Origin: Sphingobacterium populi
Lineage (GTDB): Bacteria; Bacteroidota; Bacteroidia; Sphingobacteriales; Sphingobacteriaceae
NCBI RefSeq assembly: GCF_001586775.1
Contig: NZ_LQXS01000001.1
Coordinates: 496,001 to 560,000 of the forward strand
Reading direction: 5' to 3'
Length of the DNA stretch: 64,000 nt
The notes under the pieces were generated by a model. The model saw nothing but the letters and a program-made list of their open reading frames with translations. It did no database searches and had not been told where the DNA came from. The first letter of the stretch is position 1; every line of letters begins with the position of its first letter. The position numbers were made by a program, and so were the translations under genes. Below are positions 28,073-36,664 of the stretch, one piece after another.

Positions 28073-29347
28073 CTAATCAGGTATTTGTTCTAGATCTTCA
28101 TAAATCTTGGGTTCGAAGTCTCGATCTGTTTTGGCATCTGGGATGATGTGTTCGGGATCGATCAGTGCGACATCATGCCCGTCGGCACGCAATCGATCAA
28201 TACCATCCAGTAGCATACGGCGACCAACATCATTGACCAACGAGATATGGCTTAAATCAAATACGATGGTATGATTGCACTGCTTTTCATCTTGCAACTT
28301 TCGCAAAAGGCGTTCGGCTTCTGTAAACTGTAGTACGCCTTGCAATTTGTACACGATCACTTCGGGTTTGATCTGCTTCACATCATGATCGTTGATAATG
28401 ACGCGGGAAGATGGTACTCCTTCCAGTAAGTGCAATCCCATATCGCGCGACATCTGCTGCATGATATCTATGCCGCGCACGCTATTGCCGTAGCGATCTA
28501 ATTTTGGGGAAAATACTGCCAGACCGACTTGCCCAGGTAGCACACCAATAATACCTCCAGATACGCCGCTTTTTGCAGGAATGCCAACATTGGCGAGCCA
28601 ATCGCCCGCTGCATTGTACATGCCGCAGGTGGTCATTACGGTCAATACTTGCCTTACGGTTTTATGGCTCAGAATGCGTTCACCAGTACGAGGAAGAATT
28701 CCATCGTTGACCAAGACGCTCATCATATTCACCAGATCTTTTACCGTTACATTGATAGCGCATTGTTTGACGTAGCTTTCTACGATCTCTACTGGATCAC
28801 TTTCCAGAATATTAAAGTTGCGTAAAGAATAGCCGATCGACAAATTGCGAAATGCCGTCTCTTTTTCCGAATGAAAAATCTCTTGGTCGAACGCTAGTTC
28901 GCGTCCGGCCAACTTGCTGAAGAATAGACGCACCGTCTCAGCTCGGCAAGATTTTTCGGCCTTTGGTATTAAAGAATGCACCGTAATGGCACCCGAGTTG
29001 ATCATCGGGTTCTTTGGTTTTATTTGTTGCTCATCCGTCTTATCCAATGAGATTTCATTAAATGCTTCTCCAGATGGTTCTACTCCAACTTTACGCATCA
29101 CCCTCTGCAGGCCAAGCTCCTCGATTACATAAGCATACGTGAATGCCTTAGAGATGGATTGAATACTGAACTCGTGCTCGTCGTCGCCGGCGCTATAGAT
29201 CACACCATCTAGGGTAGTTAGTGCTACAGCTAGCTTAGTCGGATCTGCAGAAGCTAGTTCTGGAATATAATCTGCGAGTTCGCCTCCATGAGCAGCTTTG
29301 CAATTGCGCAATAGGTCGGCTAGGTAATCAGGAACAGGTGTATTCAT
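28073..29347 (-). CDS. glsA: Glutaminase with C-terminal STAS domain
   Basis: A 424-residue protein. The first about 305 residues are a serine-dependent beta-lactamase-like glutaminase that hydrolyses glutamine to glutamate and ammonia; the catalytic S-x-x-K is S64-IS-K67 in FSIQSISKAF, with NPMINSGAI and SGVSGGIIGVLPG as family blocks. Residues from about 325 form a STAS domain (IVFDLSHISLVNDVGRRML), as in anti-sigma antagonists and sulfate transporters. Bacterial GlsA enzymes are usually about 310 residues. It is convergent with the DUF2490 gene. Confidence 0.93.
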   Translation of the reverse strand: MNTPVPDYLADLLRNCKAAHGGELADYIPELASADPTKLAVALTTLDGVIYSAGDDEHEFSIQSISKAFTYAYVIEELGLQRVMRKVGVEPSGEAFNEISLDKTDEQQIKPKNPMINSGAITVHSLIPKAEKSCRAETVRLFFSKLAGRELAFDQEIFHSEKETAFRNLSIGYSLRNFNILESDPVEIVESYVKQCAINVTVKDLVNMMSVLVNDGILPRTGERILSHKTVRQVLTVMTTCGMYNAAGDWLANVGIPAKSGVSGGIIGVLPGQVGLAVFSPKLDRYGNSVRGIDIMQQMSRDMGLHLLEGVPSSRVIINDHDVKQIKPEVIVYKLQGVLQFTEAERLLRKLQDEKQCNHTIVFDLSHISLVNDVGRRMLLDGIDRLRADGHDVALIDPEHIIPDAKTDRDFEPKIYEDLEQIPD

Positions 29348-29558
29348 TGTATAGTATTTTGCTTATGGATGGTTTGTTTGTCGTACACGAGCCAATTTAA
29401 AGATATCGATCTTCCTTATATGGTCGGTACGGATTGTTGTACTACAATATCCGATCCTAAAATTCAAACTATGTTTTGTATCTTTAAGCGATAGCCAATA
29501 TCGTTGTGCAAAGTATTCTATTGCTGCAACACTTTTGTATAAAAGCGGGTGGCAATCA

Positions 29559-30671
29559 TTATTCGATCACGATGCGCTGGCCTGTCTTAGCAGAAGTTTT
29601 TGCTGCTTCCAGGATCTTCACTACCAATAGGTTATTTTTTAGACTGGATAGGTCATTTGCGGGTTCGATCTCATCGTTAAGAACTGCCGATAGATAATGC
29701 AAATGGTTGCTGAGGTTTTTAGGCAATGGAGTTGCTATCACTTGCTGATAGCTGGTATCTTCCTGCGCTTTTGTCCTCAAAGTCTGTGGATCGACAGCTT
29801 GTATATAACCTGTCTCGCCAAATACCTCCATGTCTTTAATAGAAAATGGCCAATTCCACGATGCTTCTATGATACCCGTAGCGTCGGGATATTCAAGAAT
29901 AATAGTGGCATCGTCATCCACCTTTGGATATATATCTTTTTTGAGCTGCCGCGTGATAGCCGTGACGGCAATGGGCGCTTGTCCATCCATCAGCCAAGTC
30001 ATCAGATTTGCACCGTAACAGCCAAAATCAACGAGTGCGCCGCCACCGTTTTGTACGGGGTCTGTAAGCCAGCTCAGAAATTCATTGCTCACTCTTATCT
30101 CTTTAGGACCTTGATGACCGTCGTGTACCACCATTTTTCGTATTTTTCCGATTTGCTGCTGCGTCCTGATTTTGTTGTACGCTTCCTGATTACTGGCGTA
30201 CCAAGTGGTTTCGTAATTCGTCAACACATGAATTTGATGTTTGTGTGCTAATTGAACTATTCGCTCTGCCTGCGCGACTGTCGTTGCTAAAGGTTTTTCG
30301 ACCATTACCGATATCCCCAAAGGAGCTGCTGCTTCTACCACGCTCAGGTGTTCATTTATGGGGTTATAAGCTAGCACCACATCTGGTTTTGTTTTTTTGA
30401 GAAGCGTGGATAAATCTGTATGGAATAAATCGTCTGGTAGGTCATAGCGCTCTTTGAACCGTCGGATCAGATCAGGATTACTCTCTGCAATTCCTACTAT
30501 ATTGACTTGCCGTTTTTCGTAACTGTTCATGATCAAGTACACGTGGTCGTGGCTTAGACCAGCTACGACTACATTCAATTTTTTCTGCGCCATAGCATTC
30601 ATTCCGGCAGGAAATAAAATAAAGATGCCGAAGGTAAATATGATGAGAGTGTAAAGATATGTTTGCTTCAT
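29559..30671 (-). CDS. Exported Gfo/Idh/MocA-family oxidoreductase
   Basis: A 370-residue NAD(P)-dependent oxidoreductase-fold protein. It starts at the ATG of 30669-30671 with a hydrophobic signal segment ending AMAQK. The Rossmann part has NVVVAGLSHDHVYLIMNS and the family signature EKPLATTVAQAERIV. The signal is Sec-like without the twin arginine expected for an exported cofactor-loaded enzyme. Substrate unknown; sugar or inositol derivatives are usual. Monocistronic. Confidence 0.85.
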   Translation of the reverse strand: MKQTYLYTLIIFTFGIFILFPAGMNAMAQKKLNVVVAGLSHDHVYLIMNSYEKRQVNIVGIAESNPDLIRRFKERYDLPDDLFHTDLSTLLKKTKPDVVLAYNPINEHLSVVEAAAPLGISVMVEKPLATTVAQAERIVQLAHKHQIHVLTNYETTWYASNQEAYNKIRTQQQIGKIRKMVVHDGHQGPKEIRVSNEFLSWLTDPVQNGGGALVDFGCYGANLMTWLMDGQAPIAVTAITRQLKKDIYPKVDDDATIILEYPDATGIIEASWNWPFSIKDMEVFGETGYIQAVDPQTLRTKAQEDTSYQQVIATPLPKNLSNHLHYLSAVLNDEIEPANDLSSLKNNLLVVKILEAAKTSAKTGQRIVIE

Positions 30672-30792
30672 ATTCGTGAGGTTTGTAGGCAATTTAACCT
30701 TTATTGAATGAATATGGTGATTTAATGCATCTATTTTCTGTCTTTTTCTGATGAAAAGCGAAACCTATTATTAATAGCGCTGTTAGTTTGTT

Positions 30793-31038
30793 ATGTCTAA
30801 AAATGTGACGATAAAGGAAGCCATCTTGTCCTGTGTCGCTGAGCGCGGTGCGGACAAAAGCGTTTGTCCGTCGGAGATTGCACGTTTACTTTTTCCAACA
30901 GACTGGCTTGAGCATATGACCGATGTCGTTGATGTAGCCATTGCATTACACCAGCAAGGTAAGGTTGTGATTACGCAAAGCGGTATAGCGATCGATGTAG
31001 AGAAGATCAAAGGTCCTATTCGGATTACCTGTGTTTAG
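30793..31038 (+). CDS. DUF3253 family protein
   Basis: An 81-residue winged-helix-like protein. VCPSEIARLLFPTDWLEHM followed by GKVVITQSGIAIDVEKIKGPIRI is the DUF3253 pattern. Biochemical function unknown. Divergent from the oxidoreductase gene. Confidence 0.85.
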   Translation: MSKNVTIKEAILSCVAERGADKSVCPSEIARLLFPTDWLEHMTDVVDVAIALHQQGKVVITQSGIAIDVEKIKGPIRITCV

Positions 31039-31357
31039 CGGCTTGGATTGATTATGTTGTATTTTCAGGCGTATCTCTGCTAGTAGCACACTGCATTCGA
31101 TTTTTCTATCACAAAAATGGTGATGTGCCAATAGAAATTGCCTGACATGAACTATATTTCTAATCAAATTCTAATCACTGCGATATACAGCCTTAATTTT
31201 TTGCAGGTATCTTTGTTTCCTGTAAAGCTATAGCTATTTAGTTAAAGCTCCCGGATCCTACTTATTGTTACACATTCATTCCGATAAGCGGATTGATTAT
31301 CTTCATAGAAGATCATAGTCGCCGATCGGAAGATCTTTTAGTTATCAAAAATTACGC
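31039..31357. other. Intergenic region with probable tauE promoter
   Basis: No credible gene in this 319-base stretch. TATCTTTG at 31208-31215 is a perfect -7 box oriented toward the TauE gene and would give a leader of about 135 bases. No riboswitch or stable hairpin was recognised in that leader. Confidence 0.45.
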
Positions 31358-32194
31358 ATGACATTGCTTGTATTTACCCTATTGTTGCTCTTGGGCGCTA
31401 TTATTGCTGGCACAATCGGTTCTCTTTCTGGTCTTGGTGGAGGAATAGTATTGATTCCTTTGTTGACGCTGGTGTTGGATGTAGATATTCATTACGCCAT
31501 TGGCGCGGCTTTGGTATCAGTAATCGCGACGTCCTCCGGATCTGCAGCGGCCTATGTTAAATCCGGTGTAGCCAATATTCGCTTAGGGATGTTTTTGGAA
31601 ATCGCAACGACCGCAGGTGCTGTCGCTGGAGCTATACTGTCGGCTTATGCTCCTACCTCGTATATTTCAATTTTGTTTGGCTTAGCCTTGTTATTTTCTG
31701 CTGGCAATTCTCTCAGAAAAAAGCAGGAAGTGATCGACACACACTCCAGTCCATTGGCCAAAACATTGCAACTAGAAGGTACGTATCCAGATCATGCGCA
31801 AGGCAGCATCGCGTATGGTACTAGAAATGTCGTAGGCGGTTTTAGCATGATGGGGTTAGCGGGCTTACTTTCCGGAATTTTGGGAATTGGATCTGGCGCT
31901 TTTAAAGTGATTGCGATGGATGGCATTATGCGTATCCCTTTCAAAGTATCGACTACCACAAGTAACTTTATGATGGGAGTGACGGCATTAGCCAGTTCGG
32001 TAATTTATATGCAAAAGGGCTATATCGTGCCGGCCATCTGTTTGCCAGTGCTTATTGGCGTACTTATTGGTGCGATGATCGGCTCACGAATACTGATGGT
32101 TACAGATCCTAAAAAACTACGTGTTTTCTTTGCTTTTATCATCGTTTTCTTAGCGTTGAATATGATTTATAGTGGATTTAAAGGCAAAATGTAA
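31358..32194 (+). CDS. TauE/SafE family anion permease
   Basis: A 278-residue membrane protein with about eight helices in two repeats. The N-terminal GTIGSLSGLGGGIVLIPLL and internal GFSMMGLAGLLSGILGIGSG are the duplicated TauE/SafE motif. The family exports sulfite, sulfoacetate and related organosulfur anions. It overlaps the DUF1634 gene by one base, a pairing frequent in bacteria and archaea. Confidence 0.92.
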   Translation: MTLLVFTLLLLLGAIIAGTIGSLSGLGGGIVLIPLLTLVLDVDIHYAIGAALVSVIATSSGSAAAYVKSGVANIRLGMFLEIATTAGAVAGAILSAYAPTSYISILFGLALLFSAGNSLRKKQEVIDTHSSPLAKTLQLEGTYPDHAQGSIAYGTRNVVGGFSMMGLAGLLSGILGIGSGAFKVIAMDGIMRIPFKVSTTTSNFMMGVTALASSVIYMQKGYIVPAICLPVLIGVLIGAMIGSRILMVTDPKKLRVFFAFIIVFLALNMIYSGFKGKM

Positions 32195-32574
32195 TGAAGA
32201 TGAACGAAACAATTATGCAGAATGCGGTTGGTAACCTGCTGAAATATGGCGTGTGGATTGTCCTATCTGTCGGTATTGTAGGAGGTTTGATATTTTTATC
32301 TACGCATGCTGATGCCACAGTAGATTATCGGGATTTTGTGGAAAATGATAGAAGTATCTTTGAGGTGCTCAGGGAGATAGCAGTTGGTATATCTGAAATG
32401 GATGGAGCCTCCATTATATATCTGGCAATTATTTTACTTTTTTTGACGCCCTTCGTTCGTCTAATTCTGTCACTTATTAGTTTTATACTGGAGAAAGATC
32501 TGATGTACGTACTAATCACGCTTATCGTGCTGATCATCATTTGTTGCAGTGTTTATTTTGGTTATGCACACTAA
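32194..32574 (+). CDS. DUF1634 membrane protein, partner of the TauE permease
   Basis: A 126-residue protein with three membrane helices (YGVWIVLSVGIVGGLIFL, GASIIYLAIILLFLTPFVRL and MYVLITLIVLIIICCSVYF). The SIIYLAIILLFLTPFVRLILS block identifies DUF1634. The start codon overlaps the permease stop, so the two are translationally coupled and probably form one transporter. Confidence 0.88.
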   Translation: MKMNETIMQNAVGNLLKYGVWIVLSVGIVGGLIFLSTHADATVDYRDFVENDRSIFEVLREIAVGISEMDGASIIYLAIILLFLTPFVRLILSLISFILEKDLMYVLITLIVLIIICCSVYFGYAH

Positions 32575-32708
32575 AATCTAACTGAAATATTTATTAAATT
32601 TTGATCGTTTTTTTTCGATGAATAGCATACATTCGTTTTACTAATTAATTATCATTGCCTCTGCTTACAGTAAGGTGTAATACACGTAGTTTAGAATAAA
32701 TTATAGTC

Positions 32709-33059
32709 ATGAAAGTTCGAAATCTTATAGCTCGCCTTAGGAGGTCAATAGCAAGGTTATTGTTCCGTCGTGACGCCGTGGGATCACATGATTCAAGTAG
32801 TAGAGTAGAAGCTAAGCTGATTGGAAAATGGAGATACGTTCACTCTCGCAGTTGGGTAACAACTTCTGAAGGTCCGCAGCTATCCACTCATTATAATACC
32901 AAAAATGCAGTTTCAATTGAATTTCGTAAAGGAAACTTTTCATTAAAGGGAGACAAACTGACCTACGAAGGCGAAATTTACACAATACAATTCTATGCAG
33001 GTACGCTGATATTGGCGCAAGATCAATATGAAGAAACCTTCGTAAGATCAGACAACTAG
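32709..33059 (+). CDS. Hypothetical protein, 116 residues
   Basis: A basic N-terminal helix (KVRNLIARLRRSIARLLFRR) is followed by a small beta-rich domain with LIGKWRYVHS and ISIEFRKGNFS-like strands that resembles lipocalin-like proteins of Bacteroidota. No signal peptide. Family uncertain. Confidence 0.5.
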   Translation: MKVRNLIARLRRSIARLLFRRDAVGSHDSSSRVEAKLIGKWRYVHSRSWVTTSEGPQLSTHYNTKNAVSIEFRKGNFSLKGDKLTYEGEIYTIQFYAGTLILAQDQYEETFVRSDN

Positions 33060-33092
33060 TGATACACATATTGATACGACCACCAATCTCAT

Positions 33093-33962
33093 TTAGTCTA
33101 TAAAAATAGACATATCGCTCAAAATTGATTTTGTAATCTCTTTTCTGGCTTTTGAGAAATTAGGATTATTTTGTTTGACATCTTTTTTTATTCTTGTTGC
33201 GAAGAATAGGAGCTGCTCAGGCGTTTCAATGTATCCGACCCACCAGCCAATATCTTGATCAGCTTTCCTAGTCCATCCCGTTTTTTCTCGGAGAATGTAA
33301 GCATCGGTTTTTTCAGAAATCATAATTTCCTTTACGGTACTACTAGTTTCTGACGAAAATGGAACCTTATTTTCATGTAAATGAACCAGAAATTCCACTT
33401 GATTTTTGGGGGTGATACCAAAATCGCCGTAATTCCAAAAATCAGTGCCCTTTTCGGATAGATTTGCATTGCCATAATCGCATTTTTCCAAATATTGTTG
33501 ATAGTTGGTTCGTCCAATTTTTTCCGCCAGCCTGACAAAAAACCAAATCGTCGAATTCTTATAAGCTGTTTTAAGATCTGTGTCTTTATTCCAACTATCA
33601 ATTTCCGTATCAAAATGTTTTTTCCTGATCCGATCCCATTTTAAAACTTCATGTTCGTCCTTTACAGCTTTTTCCTCCAGTGCTATCAGCGCATTCATTA
33701 TTTTAAATGTAGAAGCCGGCAATGTTTCCGTATGCGCATCCACGCTGTCTGTGAATAGCCATGTTTTATTGTTATAAACATATATCGTTGTGCTGCCCGA
33801 TACCGCGTACGTGTCAAATAAATGTTGGTATTGGCTTTGTCCAGTGGCTGATCCGGTTAGCACAAAAAACCAGAGGCTTGTTATAAAGATCAGATTAGAT
33901 TTGGAACTGTGTCGATTTTCAATTATGATTGAACATGCTTTACTGATCAAGGTAATTATCAT
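33093..33962 (-). CDS. Class D (OXA-type) beta-lactamase
   Basis: A 289-residue serine beta-lactamase, exported through a hydrophobic N-terminal segment ending at ATG-QS (about residue 41). All class D motifs are present: S84-T-F-K87, S137-T-I (usual S-x-V), Y163-G-N, W176 in FWNYGD and K227-T-G-W230. The flanks WNKDTDLKTAY, IGWWVGYIETPEQ and VKEIMI are close to OXA enzymes. It hydrolyses beta-lactams in the periplasm; spectrum cannot be read from sequence. It stands beside the mannan locus but is not in its operon. Confidence 0.93.
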   Translation of the reverse strand: MIITLISKACSIIIENRHSSKSNLIFITSLWFFVLTGSATGQSQYQHLFDTYAVSGSTTIYVYNNKTWLFTDSVDAHTETLPASTFKIMNALIALEEKAVKDEHEVLKWDRIRKKHFDTEIDSWNKDTDLKTAYKNSTIWFFVRLAEKIGRTNYQQYLEKCDYGNANLSEKGTDFWNYGDFGITPKNQVEFLVHLHENKVPFSSETSSTVKEIMISEKTDAYILREKTGWTRKADQDIGWWVGYIETPEQLLFFATRIKKDVKQNNPNFSKARKEITKSILSDMSIFID

Positions 33963-34053
33963 AAGTTTTTTCTATGTATAGAACACATCTGCTTTTTGAA
34001 AGCCATCTGTTTTTGTTAGGTTGATACGTACAATCGTTATTCAGCGCATTCAA

Positions 34054-34788
34054 TTAAAAGTTTCTCTTGCTCTCAATCGTATACGTGAATGAATCTGCTC
34101 GGTAGCATCCTACGTTGTATTCAATCGGTACGTTATTAATATCGTACACATAACGTTTTCGGATTAATATGGGTTGGCCAACCTTAATTTCTAATTTCGA
34201 AGCAATAAACTGATCGGCAGCAGCTGCACTTATCTCTTCTTTAGAGTTATAGGCTACTACACCGTAGTCTGCCTCCAATATCTCATAAAGCGGACGGTTA
34301 AAGTTTTCTGACGCTGAGATAGGAATTGCTGGATTAAACTCGGAAATAAAATACACAAAGGGATTGTCTTTTTTGCCTCTTAATCTTTCTAGCCGCATCA
34401 CTTTGGTCGATACATCAATCCCGAAAAATGTGGCGACCTCTGCCGATACTTCATTTCGATAGATTTGTAATTCAAAATTTTGTATCTCGATCCCTAGAAT
34501 TCGCATTTCTTCCGAAAAGCTTAACCAATTCCCGACGCCGCTAAATATCTTTTTCTTTTGTACTCGCGTGCCCACACCTTTTTTGCGCACCAACAAACCT
34601 TCTGTGACCAATGTATTTATTGCTTGCCGGAGTGTGTTACGCGATATTTTCAATTGTTCAGACAAATCAACTTCTTTAGGCAAGTGCTGTCCATCTTGAT
34701 ATTGCGGTTCATTTATTAGCTTTCTAAGCAGCTCTTCAGCCTGTTTATGGAACGGTATTGAGCTTTTGTGGTCTATTTGTAGTTTCAT
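34054..34788 (-). CDS. GntR/HutC-family regulator with UTRA domain
   Basis: A 244-residue repressor-type protein. The N-terminal wHTH has LPKEVDLSEQLKISRNTLRQA and GLLVRKKGVGTRV; the C-terminal part (from about residue 85) is a UTRA ligand domain with VMRLERLRGK and PILIRKRYVYDINNVPIEYN. HutC-type regulators bind sugars or sugar phosphates. It is divergent from the phosphomannose isomerase gene, and a canonical GntR operator sits on that promoter, so it likely controls the mannan locus and responds to mannose or mannose-6-phosphate (inference). Confidence 0.92.
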   Translation of the reverse strand: MKLQIDHKSSIPFHKQAEELLRKLINEPQYQDGQHLPKEVDLSEQLKISRNTLRQAINTLVTEGLLVRKKGVGTRVQKKKIFSGVGNWLSFSEEMRILGIEIQNFELQIYRNEVSAEVATFFGIDVSTKVMRLERLRGKKDNPFVYFISEFNPAIPISASENFNRPLYEILEADYGVVAYNSKEEISAAAADQFIASKLEIKVGQPILIRKRYVYDINNVPIEYNVGCYRADSFTYTIESKRNF

Positions 34789-34827
34789 GATCTGTTGATA
34801 AAATTAAAAAAAATAATATCATTCCTC

Positions 34828-34856
34828 TTGTTTTTCATCAAATGATTATATATTTG
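34828..34856 (+). promoter_or_regulatory. Promoter of the mannose catabolic genes
   Basis: TTG at 34828-34830 and TATATTTG at 34849-34856, 18 bases apart, fit the Bacteroidota -33/-7 pattern. The operator begins 9 bases downstream. Confidence 0.6.
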
Positions 34857-34865
34857 AAACATCAT

Positions 34866-34877
34866 ATGTTTATACAT
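34866..34877. promoter_or_regulatory. GntR-type operator at the transcription start
   Basis: ATGTTTATACAT contains the GntR core GT-N-TA-N-AC with symmetric flanks (ATGT/ACAT). It overlaps the predicted transcription start, a position suited to repression. An overlapping AAACAT-N3-ATGTTT at 34857-34871 and a direct repeat of ATCATATG at 34861 and 34882 (21 bases apart) add to the symmetry. Confidence 0.65.
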
Positions 34878-34914
34878 ACTAATCATATGGTTGAACAATT
34901 ATACCAATATAAAC

Positions 34915-36639
34915 ATGTCAAGTACGTACAAGAAGAAACCTGCTGTTTCATTGAGCGGTTTCATAATCCAAGGGTGGGATGCCATTATTGATCAACTACA
35001 ACAGATAGTTCACTCACAATCTATCCTAGCGTTGGATTGCTACATTGGGCTATCGGATGAAGAAATTCGTAGAAACATTTCGCCGCTAAATGCTTCCTTA
35101 ATAATTGCCACCAAAGATTTATTCATTTCTGAAAGTGCATCTATCGCATTGACCGATCGTTTTATGACGGAGGATATCTTATTTGGGTACAATTCAAATA
35201 TTTCTCTAATAGAATACTTCGATGTTGCAAAGCTAGAGGCAGCGCGTACTAAATTGCGCGAATGTGATGGAACGATCATTATCATCGGGCCTGGTGCGCA
35301 GTTGGTTACGCAGCCTGATGTATTGATCTATGCAGATATGCCGCGATGGGAATTGCAGTTGCGTATGCGCAAACAGATGGTTAATGGATTGGGAGTTGAT
35401 AATTGCAAAGAAGCTTTCTCGTTGCAATACAAACGCGGTTTGTTTAATGATTGGCGAGTGTTGGATAAGCACAAACGAACGCTTTATCAAGAGGTTGACT
35501 TTTGGTTGGATACGGTAGTAGCAAATCATCCAAAGATGATTGATAAGTCGACCTTTTGGCGAGGCATGGATAAAGCGGCTAGCTCACCTTTTCGTGTTGT
35601 GCCATTTTTTGATCCAGCGCCGTGGGGCGGCCAATGGATGAAGAAGGAATTTGATCTTGAACAATCCAAAATTAACTATGGCTGGGGATTTGACTGTGTA
35701 CCCGAAGAGAATAGTTTGCTACTCGAAGTAGATGACGTGGTGTTCGAAATGCCAGCGGTTAATTTGATCAACACTCGCAGCAAGCAAGTACTTGGCGCTC
35801 CTGTAGAAGCTCGGTTTGGAAAAGATTTTCCTATACGGTTCGATTTTCTGGACACGGTAGCTGGTGGCAATCTGAGTTTGCAAGTACATCCTACTACGCA
35901 ATATGCGCGCGATCATTTTGGATTGCATTACACGCAGGATGAGAGCTATTACATCATGGAAGCAAAGGAAGATGCGCACGTATATCTTGGATTGAAGCCC
36001 GATGTAGATCGGCATCGTATGATCGCTGAATTAAACCAAGCTCAACATAGCGATTTTGTTTTCGATGCCGATAAGTATGTTAATAAAATTCCGACCAAGA
36101 AGCACGATCATTTCCTGATTCCCGCAGGTACAATTCATTGCTCAGGTACAAATACTGTGGTACTAGAAATAAGCTCAACACCTAACTTATTTACATTCAA
36201 ACTATGGGATTGGAATAGGCTAGGGTTAGATAATAAACCACGACCTATCAATGTACAACGTGGTGAGCAGGTTATGAATTGGAACTGTGACACTGAATAT
36301 ACCAAATCACAATTGGTCAATACTGTGGAAGTGCTAGCTAGCGGAGATGGTTGGATAGAAGAGCGTACAGGCTTACACAAAAGCGAATTTATTGAAACGC
36401 GGAGACACATTTTCTCAACTACAGTAACACATTATGCGGAAGATAGTGTGCATGTTTTGAACTTGGTGGATGGTGACGAAATCATTATTGAAAGTCCTAG
36501 CAATGCGTTTGAATCGATGATTATCCACTACGCGGAGACATTCATCATTCCAGCTTCTTTGGGATGCTACACGATTCGTCCGCATGGCATATCTGAAGGC
36601 AAGCAATGTGTCACTATAAAAGCATCAGTTAGGGTCTAA
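34915..36639 (+). CDS. manA: Class I mannose-6-phosphate isomerase with N-terminal kinase-like domain
   Basis: A 574-residue protein. The C-terminal half (from about residue 210) is a cupin-type phosphomannose isomerase that interconverts mannose-6-phosphate and fructose-6-phosphate; zinc ligands are in SLQVHPTTQYA, DESYYIMEA and the PAGTIHCSG block. The first about 200 residues resemble a uridine-kinase-like P-loop domain (IIIIGPGAQLVTQPDVLIYAD and WELQLRMRKQM) but show no GxxGxGKS. The ATG at 34915 is preferred over TTG 34891. It begins the mannose catabolic genes followed by the MFS permease. Confidence 0.92.
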   Translation: MSSTYKKKPAVSLSGFIIQGWDAIIDQLQQIVHSQSILALDCYIGLSDEEIRRNISPLNASLIIATKDLFISESASIALTDRFMTEDILFGYNSNISLIEYFDVAKLEAARTKLRECDGTIIIIGPGAQLVTQPDVLIYADMPRWELQLRMRKQMVNGLGVDNCKEAFSLQYKRGLFNDWRVLDKHKRTLYQEVDFWLDTVVANHPKMIDKSTFWRGMDKAASSPFRVVPFFDPAPWGGQWMKKEFDLEQSKINYGWGFDCVPEENSLLLEVDDVVFEMPAVNLINTRSKQVLGAPVEARFGKDFPIRFDFLDTVAGGNLSLQVHPTTQYARDHFGLHYTQDESYYIMEAKEDAHVYLGLKPDVDRHRMIAELNQAQHSDFVFDADKYVNKIPTKKHDHFLIPAGTIHCSGTNTVVLEISSTPNLFTFKLWDWNRLGLDNKPRPINVQRGEQVMNWNCDTEYTKSQLVNTVEVLASGDGWIEERTGLHKSEFIETRRHIFSTTVTHYAEDSVHVLNLVDGDEIIIESPSNAFESMIIHYAETFIIPASLGCYTIRPHGISEGKQCVTIKASVRV

Positions 36640-36664
36640 ACTATTGATTTTAAGTTGTCGCGCT

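Noticed and set aside
29697..30251. 184-codon plus-strand ORF
   Set aside because: Antisense to the Gfo/Idh/MocA gene, whose motifs are clear; the translation is not protein-like.
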